Origin: Flavobacteriales bacterium ALC-1
GTDB taxonomy: Bacteria > Bacteroidota > Bacteroidia > Flavobacteriales > Flavobacteriaceae
DNA length: 64,000 bases
NCBI GenBank assembly: GCA_000171875.1
Contig: ABHI01000003.1
Span: 496,001 to 560,000, forward strand
Reading direction: 5' to 3'
The notes beneath the pieces were generated by a model. It did no database searches. It was not told the origin of the DNA and was given only the letters and a program-made list of their open reading frames with translations. Position numbers and translations under genes: made by a program. Of this stretch, positions 1-8,314 are shown one piece after another; position 1 is the stretch's first letter, and each line of letters starts with the position of its first letter.

Positions 1-626
1 AATCTAGTATAGCTATTGGTATTGAGCAAGAAGTATATGTTGAGCAAAGTATTATTTTGGCACGTAAAGTTGAAGATAATTTTAAAGGAAAGTTAAAACG
101 CCGAAGTAGAGGAATTAAGCAATTAAGTTTATGGGTATTGCATAATACATACATGCCAAGTGTGTTGATTGAAACAGGATTTATAACCAACAAAAAAGAA
201 GGAGCTTATCTTAATTCGAAAAATGGACAAACAAAAATAGCTACTGCAATCAAAGACGCTGTTGTTAACTATAAAAAAGAATTAGACCAAAACGTAGGGA
301 CACATATTATGGGCTTGGATACTGAAAATGTACCAATGGAAGAGGTAGAGCCTAGAATCTATAAAGATGTGACGTTTAAAGTACAGATAGCTGTAAGTTC
401 TAGGGAATTAGAAGCTAAATCGTATAATTTTAAAGGGCTTGCAGATATAACTAGAGAACAATCTGGAGAAAAATTCAAATACTACAGCGGAAATACTTCA
501 GATTATAATAAGATTATGCAAATTCATGACGATGCCAAAGAAGCGTATTCAGGTGCATTTATTGTTGCATTCAAAGGAAGTAAAAGAATTAGTATGTCTG
601 AAGCCTTAAAATCTACTGAAGATTAG
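1..626 (+). CDS. N-acetylmuramoyl-L-alanine amidase, 3' part
   Basis: The reading frame is open from base 3 to the stop at 624-626, so this is the C-terminal part (about 207 residues) of a gene that begins before the window. The segment SVLIETGFITN near bases 160-190 matches the end of the Amidase_3 domain, where the Glu of the LxETGF motif is the catalytic glutamate. Such enzymes cut the amide bond between muramic acid and the stem peptide in the periplasm. The remaining ~110 residues (from about base 290) resemble the poorly conserved tail seen in Bacteroidota homologues, with a possible SPOR-like fold that I cannot confirm. An MCE-family gene follows after 54 bp in the same direction. Confidence 0.8.
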   Translation, partial: SSIAIGIEQEVYVEQSIILARKVEDNFKGKLKRRSRGIKQLSLWVLHNTYMPSVLIETGFITNKKEGAYLNSKNGQTKIATAIKDAVVNYKKELDQNVGTHIMGLDTENVPMEEVEPRIYKDVTFKVQIAVSSRELEAKSYNFKGLADITREQSGEKFKYYSGNTSDYNKIMQIHDDAKEAYSGAFIVAFKGSKRISMSEALKSTED

Positions 627-680
627 GATTGTTATTCTTATATTTATTCCTAATTTTGTTTATAACCAAAGTAGAGCCCA

Positions 681-1622
681 TTGAAAATTTCAAGAGAAGT
701 TAAAACAGCAATATTAGTCTTATCTGGTATAGCACTCTTTATATATCTTTTTTCTTATTTAAAAGGTGACAACATATTTTCTAATACAGAAACGTATTAT
801 ACAGAATTCGAATACAATGCTTTAAGTCCGTCGTCTGCAATTACTGTAAAAGGTAATAGAATTGGCAAAATTGAAGACATTAAATATGATTTTGAAACAG
901 GTAAAACTAAAGTTTCGTTTTCTGTAAATCCAAAACTAAAATTTTCTAAAAACAGTATAATTAGATTATACGAAACAGGTATTATGGGAGGTAATGCTTT
1001 GGCTATTGTGGATGCAAATGATGGTGAACTAGCTAACCCAGGAGATTTTATTGCTTCAGAAGTTAAACCAGGAATAGTGAATGCATTAGAAAGTGATTTT
1101 TCTAAAGTAAGTACAAATTTAGATGTCACTATTCGTTCAGCAGATACACTTGTTAATAGTCTTAATGCTTTAGTTGTTGATGACTCTGATACAGGTTTAA
1201 AAAGCACAATTGCAGAATTAAACGCTACATTAAAGTCTTTTAAAAATTTGTCATTTTCTATACAAGGTGTTATTAAAGAAAATGATGAGAAAATAGCATC
1301 TGTTCTAGACAATTTTGATAAAACAAGTAAAGATTTAAGTGAACTTACCACAGAATTAAAAGGTGCAGGACTATCTAAAACTGTTGAAGGCCTAAACAAA
1401 ACTTTAGTTAATATGCAAAGCATATTAGCTAGTATAGATAATGGTGAAGGTACTATTGGAAAGCTTTTAAAAGATGATGCTTTATACAAAAATCTAGAAA
1501 AGGCATCTAAAGAAATGGAATTATTGCTATTAGATATTAAGCTTCATCCTGCACGATACAGGCGTATATTGTCTAAAAAAGAAATTCCTTATACACCACC
1601 AACAGAAGACCAAAAGAACTAG
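681..1622 (+). CDS. MCE/MlaD family lipid-transport protein
   Basis: A 313-residue protein with one N-terminal membrane helix (about residues 8-26), an MCE domain (about 36-118, with the TGIMGGNAL segment typical of the fold), and a long helical or coiled-coil tail to about residue 285. In known systems MCE proteins form periplasmic hexamers that shuttle phospholipids between the membranes with an ABC transporter. No transporter genes lie next to it here. The start is a TTG at 681, since no ATG fits the signal anchor. It follows the amidase closely and is followed 12 bp later by an Fe-S protein, so the three may be co-transcribed. Confidence 0.85.
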   Translation: MKISREVKTAILVLSGIALFIYLFSYLKGDNIFSNTETYYTEFEYNALSPSSAITVKGNRIGKIEDIKYDFETGKTKVSFSVNPKLKFSKNSIIRLYETGIMGGNALAIVDANDGELANPGDFIASEVKPGIVNALESDFSKVSTNLDVTIRSADTLVNSLNALVVDDSDTGLKSTIAELNATLKSFKNLSFSIQGVIKENDEKIASVLDNFDKTSKDLSELTTELKGAGLSKTVEGLNKTLVNMQSILASIDNGEGTIGKLLKDDALYKNLEKASKEMELLLLDIKLHPARYRRILSKKEIPYTPPTEDQKN

Positions 1623-1634
1623 ATTATTTCAACT

Positions 1635-2945
1635 ATGGAATATTTACCAAATATACTTTTTGCCATTATTCTTGTATTAGGCATTGGCTATTTTGCCAGA
1701 AATATTAAAAAACTAATCCGAAACATAAAACTAGGTCAAGAAGTTGATGCTAGCGATAACAAATCATTGCGCTGGAAAAATGTGATAAACATTGCATTAG
1801 GTCAAAGTAAAATGGTAAAACGCCCAGTTTCTGGTTTTTTGCACGTTATTGTTTATGTTGGATTTATCATCATTAATATTGAAGTTTTAGAAATCATTAT
1901 AGATGGTCTTTTTGGAACACACAGAATAGGTCTAAAATTATTACCAGAGTCAGTTTATGGTTTTTTAATTGGAGCATTCGAAATTCTTGCGGTATTAGTT
2001 TTAGTTTCTGTAATCGCATTCTGGATACGTAGAAATGTTATTAAATTAAAGCGTTTCTTAAGTTCTGAAATGAAAGGCTGGCCAAAGAGTGATGGTAATA
2101 TTATTCTTTATTTCGAAGTCGTTTTAATGTGTTTATTCTTAGTAATGAATGCTACAGATACATCGTTTCAAAATTTAGGACATGGTAATGTAATCTCTCA
2201 GTTTATTGCACCTTGGTTTGGTGATAATCCAGATACACTGCATATGATTGAACGTACAGCATGGTGGTTGCATATTGTTGGTATTCTTATTTTCTTGAAT
2301 TATTTATATTTCTCTAAGCACTTACATATTCTTTTAGCATTTCCAAATACGTATTATGGAAGTGTGGAGCCTAAAGGGAAATTAAATAATCTAGAAGCAG
2401 TTACAAACGAAGTAAAGTTAATGATGGATCCTAATGCAGATCCATTTGCTGCACCAGCAGAAGGAGCAGAGGAGGAAGCACCTGCTAAGTTTGGTGCAAG
2501 TGATGTTATGGATTTAAATCAAATTCAGTTGCTTAATGCATATACCTGTACCGAATGTGGGCGCTGTACATCTGCTTGTCCTGCTAATCTTACTGGTAAA
2601 AAATTATCACCTCGTAAGATTATGATGGATACGAGAGATCGTTTAGAAGAAGTTGGCAAAAATATTGATGCTAATAAGGGTGAGTTTAAAGATGATGGTA
2701 AACAACTGTTAGGCGATTACATTACTAACGAAGAGTTATGGGCCTGTACAACCTGTAATGCTTGTGTAGAAGAATGTCCAGTAAGTATCAACCCATTGTC
2801 TATTATATTAGAAATGCGTCGTTATTTAGTAATGGAGCAGAGTGCCGCACCAATGGAACTTAACAATATGATGACCAATATAGAGAACAATGGGGCACCT
2901 TGGCCTTATAACCAAATGGATCGTTTAAACTGGAAAGATGAATAA
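1635..2945 (+). CDS. Membrane-bound (Fe-S) oxidoreductase subunit, HdrC/NarI-like fusion
   Basis: A 436-residue protein. The N-terminal ~235 residues contain about five membrane helices of cytochrome-b/NarI character. The C-terminal half carries two 4Fe-4S cluster motifs: CTECGRCTSACP at about residue 305 and CTTCNACVEECP at about residue 370. This is the architecture of electron-transfer subunits paired with a CCG-domain protein (HdrC/HdrB-like, or GlpC/LutA-like). The likely partner is at 3614-4396, separated only by the small unknown gene 2955-3611. The electron donor and acceptor are not evident. The gene is conserved in Flavobacteriia as far as I recall; substrate unknown. Confidence 0.8.
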   Translation: MEYLPNILFAIILVLGIGYFARNIKKLIRNIKLGQEVDASDNKSLRWKNVINIALGQSKMVKRPVSGFLHVIVYVGFIIINIEVLEIIIDGLFGTHRIGLKLLPESVYGFLIGAFEILAVLVLVSVIAFWIRRNVIKLKRFLSSEMKGWPKSDGNIILYFEVVLMCLFLVMNATDTSFQNLGHGNVISQFIAPWFGDNPDTLHMIERTAWWLHIVGILIFLNYLYFSKHLHILLAFPNTYYGSVEPKGKLNNLEAVTNEVKLMMDPNADPFAAPAEGAEEEAPAKFGASDVMDLNQIQLLNAYTCTECGRCTSACPANLTGKKLSPRKIMMDTRDRLEEVGKNIDANKGEFKDDGKQLLGDYITNEELWACTTCNACVEECPVSINPLSIILEMRRYLVMEQSAAPMELNNMMTNIENNGAPWPYNQMDRLNWKDE

Positions 2946-2954
2946 TATTTAATT

Positions 2955-3611
2955 ATGAATTTAAAGCAATTACATAAGCTAAGATTGCCTTTAGCATTTA
3001 TTATAGGATTTACTTTTTCTCTTTTCGTTAATGCTCAGGATAAAGAAGATGCTAAAAAGCAGATAGATAGTATGTCTCTTAAGATGTTTACGGATATGAA
3101 TAATAGAGATTATGATGCTATTATGAGTATGACTCATCCTAAAGTTTTTGAATTGGTTCCTAAAGAAACCATGGTTACAATTTTTAAATCTACTTTCGAG
3201 GGTAATGAAACGTTTTCTGTTGATCTTCCTAAAGAAATACCAGATTATAAAGTTTCTGATATCTTTCTTGATGAAGAAAATAGCACTGATTATGCATTTG
3301 TAAGCTATGATATGAGTATGTCAATGACCTTTAATAATGAAGAGTTTGATGATGAGATGAAAGAGAACATGGTGAAAATGATGAAACTGCAAGGGATGGA
3401 AGCTGAATTTATTTCTGATAAAACAGTGAAAATTAACATGCTAAATAGAATAACCATTCTCTTAAATGATGAATCAACTAATCATAAATGGGCGATGTTA
3501 AATTATGATCCAAATTCTCCTTTATTTTTTCAATTGCTATCTGCAGAAATTATAGAGAATGCTAAAGAATATCATCAAGATTTAATGTTAGAGAACAAAA
3601 AAAAGGAGTAA
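2955..3611 (+). CDS. Secreted hypothetical protein between two Fe-S subunits
   Basis: A 218-residue protein with a signal peptide (about residues 1-27, ending VNAQD). I do not recognise a named domain. The mature part is acidic and Met-rich, with an alpha+beta pattern recalling NTF2-like or DUF-type periplasmic proteins. It sits 9 bp after the membrane Fe-S gene and 2 bp before the CCG-domain gene, so it is almost certainly in the same operon. Function unknown. Confidence 0.7.
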   Translation: MNLKQLHKLRLPLAFIIGFTFSLFVNAQDKEDAKKQIDSMSLKMFTDMNNRDYDAIMSMTHPKVFELVPKETMVTIFKSTFEGNETFSVDLPKEIPDYKVSDIFLDEENSTDYAFVSYDMSMSMTFNNEEFDDEMKENMVKMMKLQGMEAEFISDKTVKINMLNRITILLNDESTNHKWAMLNYDPNSPLFFQLLSAEIIENAKEYHQDLMLENKKKE

Positions 3612-3613
3612 TC

Positions 3614-4396
3614 ATGAGCGAGCAACTAAAAGTGCCTACAATGGCAGAGTTTATGGCAGAAGGCAAACAACCAGAAATTTTATTTTGGGTAGGTTCTGCA
3701 GGTAGTTATGATGATAGAGCAAAGAAAATTACTAAAGCATTTGTAAAAATATTAAATAAAGCTAATGTTGATTTCGCCGTTTTAGGAACAGAAGAAAGTA
3801 ACACTGGTGATGTTGCCAAGCGTGCAGGAAATGAATTTTTATTTCAAATGCAAGCTGTAATGAACATTGAAGTGCTTAATGCATATGAAATTAAGCGTAT
3901 TGTAACATGCGATCCACATTCATTTAATTGTTTAAAAAACGAGTATCCAAGTTTAGGTGGTAATTACGATGTAGTTCACCATACGCAATATATAAAAGAA
4001 CTAATGAGCTCTGGGCGTTTAACTATAGAAGGAGATACTTACAAAGGAAAGCGCATTACTTTTCATGACCCATGTTATTTAGGGAGAGCCAATAGTGTAT
4101 ACGATGCACCAAGAGATGTGCTTAAAAAAACCAATGCTACTTTAGTAGAAATGAAACGACACAAAGGTACAGCCTTATGTTGTGGTGCAGGTGGAGCACA
4201 AATGTTTAAAGAACCTGAAAAAGGTGATATGGACATTAATGTACTTAGAACTCAAGATGCATTAGAAACAAAGCCAGAGATTATTGCAACTGGTTGCCCT
4301 TACTGTAACACTATGATGACAGATGGTATTAAGACTAAAGAAAAAGAGTCTGAAATATCTGTAATGGATATTGCTGAGCTTATTGCTAATTCCTAG
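3614..4396 (+). CDS. (Fe-S)-binding CCG-domain protein, HdrB/LutA-like
   Basis: A 260-residue soluble protein. Two cysteine-rich segments are visible: HDPCYLGRANSVYDAPR at about residues 151-167 and CCGAGGAQMFKE at about 188-199, followed by a GCPYC segment near residue 228. This is the CCG domain (cysteine-rich, non-cubane Fe-S cluster) of HdrB, GlpC and LutA-type proteins. It probably works with the membrane Fe-S protein at 1635-2945 as a two-subunit redox complex. The start ATG at 3614 lies 2 bp after the preceding stop. The redox reaction is unknown. Confidence 0.8.
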   Translation: MSEQLKVPTMAEFMAEGKQPEILFWVGSAGSYDDRAKKITKAFVKILNKANVDFAVLGTEESNTGDVAKRAGNEFLFQMQAVMNIEVLNAYEIKRIVTCDPHSFNCLKNEYPSLGGNYDVVHHTQYIKELMSSGRLTIEGDTYKGKRITFHDPCYLGRANSVYDAPRDVLKKTNATLVEMKRHKGTALCCGAGGAQMFKEPEKGDMDINVLRTQDALETKPEIIATGCPYCNTMMTDGIKTKEKESEISVMDIAELIANS

Positions 4397-4409
4397 TATA
4401 AACCCTTAT

Positions 4410-4934
4410 ATGTCTTTGTTTGCAAACAGCCAAATTGATATAAATGAACTTCCAAAAGTTGAGACTGTAGATTTAAAACCTATTGAACCAAAGTATTTTA
4501 TTATAATACTAGTTAATACTTTAATAGCATACATAATACCAATAATTGCTATAATCATTATAAGAGATTTTGCTGAACAAGACGCTGATATAAAAAATGC
4601 TTTTTGGTATTTAATTTCTATTATTTGTTTTTTCTGTTTTATCACTATTCTAATTAATTATTTAGGCTTTAAAAAGCGTAAATATGCTATGAGAGAAAAG
4701 GATATAACGTATAGTCACGGCTATTTAATTAACAATACAATTACATTGCCATATAACCGAATTCAGCATATAGAAATAGCACGTTCATTTTTAGCAAGAA
4801 AACTTGGATTATCTACTTTAAAAATTTATTCCGCAGGTCAATCTGGAGGTGATATAGCTATAAAGGGTTTGCCTAAAGATATTGCAGATGCTCAATATGC
4901 ATTTTTAATTAAACTTATTAATGAGCGCTCATAA
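4410..4934 (+). CDS. PH domain-containing membrane protein, YdbS-like
   Basis: A 174-residue protein if started at the ATG at 4410, which leaves 13 bp after the previous stop; an upstream in-frame TTG at 4371 would overlap the preceding gene. Two membrane helices (about residues 30-52 and 65-87) are followed by a bacterial PH (bPH2/DUF304) domain with the NTITLPYNRIQHIEIARSFL segment. It overlaps the next gene, a YdbT-like protein, by 14 bp. This YdbS-YdbT pair is common in bacteria; the function is membrane-associated but unproven. Confidence 0.8.
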   Translation: MSLFANSQIDINELPKVETVDLKPIEPKYFIIILVNTLIAYIIPIIAIIIIRDFAEQDADIKNAFWYLISIICFFCFITILINYLGFKKRKYAMREKDITYSHGYLINNTITLPYNRIQHIEIARSFLARKLGLSTLKIYSAGQSGGDIAIKGLPKDIADAQYAFLIKLINERS

Positions 4935-6414
4935 TTTTGAAATTCCATCAAGGCAATCTGCAAAAGGTATTATTGTAATTTTTGGAGTAAGCTTGTATAA
5001 AGTGATTAGGGGGACAATAATCATCTTTGCTGCTCTTTTTTTTAAGTATGTTAGAAGTGATAAGTCGCCAGATTTTACTAGCTTAAAGTTTATACTTCCT
5101 GTTATTGGCGTATTTGCTTTATTTCTATTATTAGCAGTCTTTAGATATCTCAATTTTAAATTCTATGTTAGAGATAATTATTTTTTCTTAAAAAAAGGAA
5201 TATTTAATAAAGAGGAAATTTCAGTTTCGACCTCTAAAATTCAAAATATTTACATTAAACAAAATGTATTACAGCAAATTATAAATGTAGTTTCTCTATC
5301 TATTGAAACAGCAGGTGATGATAAAACAGAAATTGAAATACTCGCATTGTCAAAGGCTAAGGCAGAACAATTAAAGGCCTATTTATTATCTTTTTCTGAA
5401 GTTAATAGAGAAGAAGAACTAGATAATGCAGACAAGACAATTCATTACAAGGCATCAATTAAAAAGCTACTCTTAGAAGGTGTTAGTGAAAACCATCTTA
5501 AAAGTTTTGTCATAATTTTTGCTTTTATTATTGGTATTTATAATGATGTGAAAGAGTTTGTAAAGCAGCTTAATCTCTCATCTAAATTTGGCAATTGGTT
5601 TCAGTTAGATAATGAATCTTTTATGTCGTTTATGCTATTTAATGTCTTTATTGTATTGGCATTATTATTACTCTCTTTCTTTTTGTCTTTAATTAAAATG
5701 TTAGTTAAAAACTTTAATTTAACAGTAAGACGTGGACCAGATGGATTAGAAATTTCTAAGGGTTTATTAAATAAGATCAATCTTAGTTTAACAGCTAGTC
5801 GTATTCAAAATACTACTGTTTCAACAAATAGGTTAAAAAAGGTATTAGGATTATACAAATTAGCATTTACTCAGGCTATGGCTAATAAAAAACAGCAATT
5901 AAATTTTAATATTGTTGGCTTAAGTAAAATTCAAATATCAGAATTATTACAGCAATTTTATCCTGATGCGGAAGATAGAATTACTAAAAACAAGCCCAAC
6001 CGATACCTTTTTTATCGGTTTTTATTTTTGAGTGCATTCATACTTTGTATAATTAATCTCCCATTATTTTTTGGCTCTAAATGGCTGTTTTTATTCAATA
6101 TCCCAATTATAGCGTATTGTGTTGCCAACGCGATCAATATATATAGAAAAGCATATTATCATATAGATAATGAATATATTGTTGTTGGTAATGGTGCTCT
6201 TATAGAAACTAATACTAGTTTTTTAGAAATTAAAAAAGTACAGGCTGTAGCTTTAAAACAATCTATTTTTCAAAAAAATAAAAATATAGCTTCAGTAATT
6301 GTGTATACTGCATCAAAACCAATTAAGATTCCTCATGTAGAATTAGACCTAGCCTATAATATTAAAAATTATTTGCTATATAAAGTAGAGCATGACAATA
6401 AGAATTGGATGTAA
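4921..6414 (+). CDS. PH domain-containing membrane protein, YdbT-like
   Basis: A 497-residue membrane protein with three bacterial PH (DUF304) units separated by paired membrane helices (near residues 20-75, 190-260 and 355-400). The repeated signatures STSKIQNIYIKQNVLQQ, TASRIQNTTVSTNRLKK and EIKKVQAVALKQSIFQ mark the three units. It overlaps the YdbS-like gene, so the two are translationally coupled. The family may influence membrane or peptide traffic, but no reaction is established. Confidence 0.8.
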   Translation: MSAHNFEIPSRQSAKGIIVIFGVSLYKVIRGTIIIFAALFFKYVRSDKSPDFTSLKFILPVIGVFALFLLLAVFRYLNFKFYVRDNYFFLKKGIFNKEEISVSTSKIQNIYIKQNVLQQIINVVSLSIETAGDDKTEIEILALSKAKAEQLKAYLLSFSEVNREEELDNADKTIHYKASIKKLLLEGVSENHLKSFVIIFAFIIGIYNDVKEFVKQLNLSSKFGNWFQLDNESFMSFMLFNVFIVLALLLLSFFLSLIKMLVKNFNLTVRRGPDGLEISKGLLNKINLSLTASRIQNTTVSTNRLKKVLGLYKLAFTQAMANKKQQLNFNIVGLSKIQISELLQQFYPDAEDRITKNKPNRYLFYRFLFLSAFILCIINLPLFFGSKWLFLFNIPIIAYCVANAINIYRKAYYHIDNEYIVVGNGALIETNTSFLEIKKVQAVALKQSIFQKNKNIASVIVYTASKPIKIPHVELDLAYNIKNYLLYKVEHDNKNWM

Positions 6415-6448
6415 AGTATTATTTTTGCTCTTCAAATTTGAATAAAAA

Positions 6449-6934
6449 ATGTTAGTCAATTTCGATAATTTACCTGAAGAATCTCGAGTTTGGATATATC
6501 AAGCCAATCGTTCTTTTTCTGAAGAAGAGCTAATACAATTACAAGAGCAACTTAATGTTTTTATAGAGGCATGGACTGCTCACGGTCAAGATTTACAAGC
6601 TGGCTATAAAATTGTCTATAAGCGATTTATAGTTATTGCTTTAAACCAAGACTTAAACAATGCTACTGGATGTTCTATTGATGCTTCTGTGCATTTTATT
6701 CAAGAATTAGAGAAGCAATACAATGTTGATTTAATGGATAAAATGAATGTGTCTTATAAGCAAGGTGAATTTATAGCTTATAAGCCTTTAATTGATTTTA
6801 AGAAAATGGTGAAACAAAATGCTGTTTCAAAAAAGACTATTGTTTTTAATAATCTTGTTACTAATATTGCTGAGTTTAAAGAAAACTGGGAAGTACCTGC
6901 AAGTGAGAGTTGGCATAGTCGATTCTTGAAATAG
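6449..6934 (+). CDS. Conserved hypothetical protein, about 160 aa
   Basis: A 161-residue soluble protein beginning MLVNFDNLPEESRVWIYQ. Homologues are frequent in Flavobacteriia and are sometimes labelled ABC transporter ATPase, but I see no Walker A, Walker B or signature motif, so that label is unsupported. It has a helical N-terminal half and conserved aromatic positions near the end. It lies 34 bp after the YdbT-like gene and 35 bp before serB, probably in the same transcription unit. Function unknown. Confidence 0.75.
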   Translation: MLVNFDNLPEESRVWIYQANRSFSEEELIQLQEQLNVFIEAWTAHGQDLQAGYKIVYKRFIVIALNQDLNNATGCSIDASVHFIQELEKQYNVDLMDKMNVSYKQGEFIAYKPLIDFKKMVKQNAVSKKTIVFNNLVTNIAEFKENWEVPASESWHSRFLK

Positions 6935-6969
6935 AAAATCTAATTTTTAACCATAAATCATAAATCAAA

Positions 6970-8190
6970 TTGACTACAGATATTTTCTTATTAAATATTT
7001 CAGGGCAAGATAAACCAGGCTTAACTTCTAGCTTAACAAGTGTTTTAGCAGCATATGGAGCTAAAGTTTTAGACATTGGTCAAGCCAACATACATGATAC
7101 ATTGTCATTAGGTATTTTATTTGAGATTAAATCTGGTAAAAAATCTGCAGCAGTACTAAAAGATTTGTTATTTAAAGCTTATGAACTTGGTATTACAGCT
7201 AAGTTTTCACCAATTACACTTCAAGATTATGAAGATTGGGTAAACCAGCAAGGTAAAGACCGTTATATAGTCACCATTTTGGGTGAAAAATTAGCAGCAG
7301 AACAAATATCTGAAGTCACCAAAATAATTTCGGAAAAGAATTTAAACATCGATTCTATTAAGCGTTTAACAGGTCGTTTATCGCTTGTTAAAGAAGAAGA
7401 ATATCAACGTGCTTCAATTCAACTATCAATAAGAGGCAAAATCGATGATAAGACAGACTTTACTGAAAAAATGATGGGAATATCTAGAGATTTAGATGTT
7501 GATATTGCTTTTCAAGAGGATAATATATTTAGACGCAATAGGCGCTTGGTTTGTTTTGATATGGATTCTACATTAATTCAAACTGAGGTTATTGATGAAC
7601 TTGCTGAACGTGCTGGAGTAGGTGAAGAGGTAAAAGCTATTACCGAATCTGCAATGCAAGGTGAGATTGAATTTAATGAAAGCTTTGAAAAGCGAATGAA
7701 ACTTCTAAAGGGACTAGATGAAGGTGTTTTAAAGGATGTTGCTGAAAAACTTCCAATTACAAAAGGTGCAAGAAGATTGATAGATACATTGCATAGCTAT
7801 GGCTTTAAAACAGCGATACTTTCGGGTGGATTCACTTATTTTGGGCACTATTTACAAGAGAAACTAGATATAGATTATGTTTATGCCAATCAACTAGAAA
7901 TTGAAAATGGTGTTTTAACGGGTGGTTATATTGGTGATATTGTAGATGGTAATAAAAAAGCAGAATATCTTAAACTGCTTGCAGATAATATGCAAATAGA
8001 TATAAGTCAAACAATTGCCGTTGGTGATGGTGCTAACGACCTTCAAATGCTTAATCTTGCTGGATTAGGTATAGCGTTTCATGCTAAGCCTAAAGTAAAA
8101 GACAATGCACAAAGTTCTATTTCTAGCATTGGGTTAGATGGTGTATTGTACCTATTGGGTTACCACGATAGGCATATCGATTTATTATAA
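6970..8190 (+). CDS. serB: Phosphoserine phosphatase SerB with N-terminal ACT domains
   Basis: A 406-residue protein that hydrolyses phosphoserine to serine, the last step of serine synthesis. Two ACT-type regulatory domains occupy about residues 1-180. The HAD phosphatase follows: CFDMDSTLIQTEV (nucleophile Asp, about residue 197), the TAILSGGFTYF segment (motif II Ser, near 281) and VGDGANDLQML (motif IV, near 354). The start is TTG at 6970, chosen because it directly begins the first ACT domain. Length fits the long, ACT-containing SerB form. Confidence 0.92.
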   Translation: MTTDIFLLNISGQDKPGLTSSLTSVLAAYGAKVLDIGQANIHDTLSLGILFEIKSGKKSAAVLKDLLFKAYELGITAKFSPITLQDYEDWVNQQGKDRYIVTILGEKLAAEQISEVTKIISEKNLNIDSIKRLTGRLSLVKEEEYQRASIQLSIRGKIDDKTDFTEKMMGISRDLDVDIAFQEDNIFRRNRRLVCFDMDSTLIQTEVIDELAERAGVGEEVKAITESAMQGEIEFNESFEKRMKLLKGLDEGVLKDVAEKLPITKGARRLIDTLHSYGFKTAILSGGFTYFGHYLQEKLDIDYVYANQLEIENGVLTGGYIGDIVDGNKKAEYLKLLADNMQIDISQTIAVGDGANDLQMLNLAGLGIAFHAKPKVKDNAQSSISSIGLDGVLYLLGYHDRHIDLL

Positions 8191-8314
8191 TAAGAAATGT
8201 AAACTGTTAATTAAGCGGTTTATAAAAGTATCCTAAAGTCTTTTTACTTCTTATTAATTATGCTATTTTGGCACAGTATTCGTTAATACTACTAAATAAT
8301 TAAAAAGACTACTA

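Noticed and set aside
797..1489. Long open frame on the minus strand inside the MCE gene
   Set aside because: It overlaps a clear MCE-family gene, shows no known domain, and has the biased composition of an antisense shadow.
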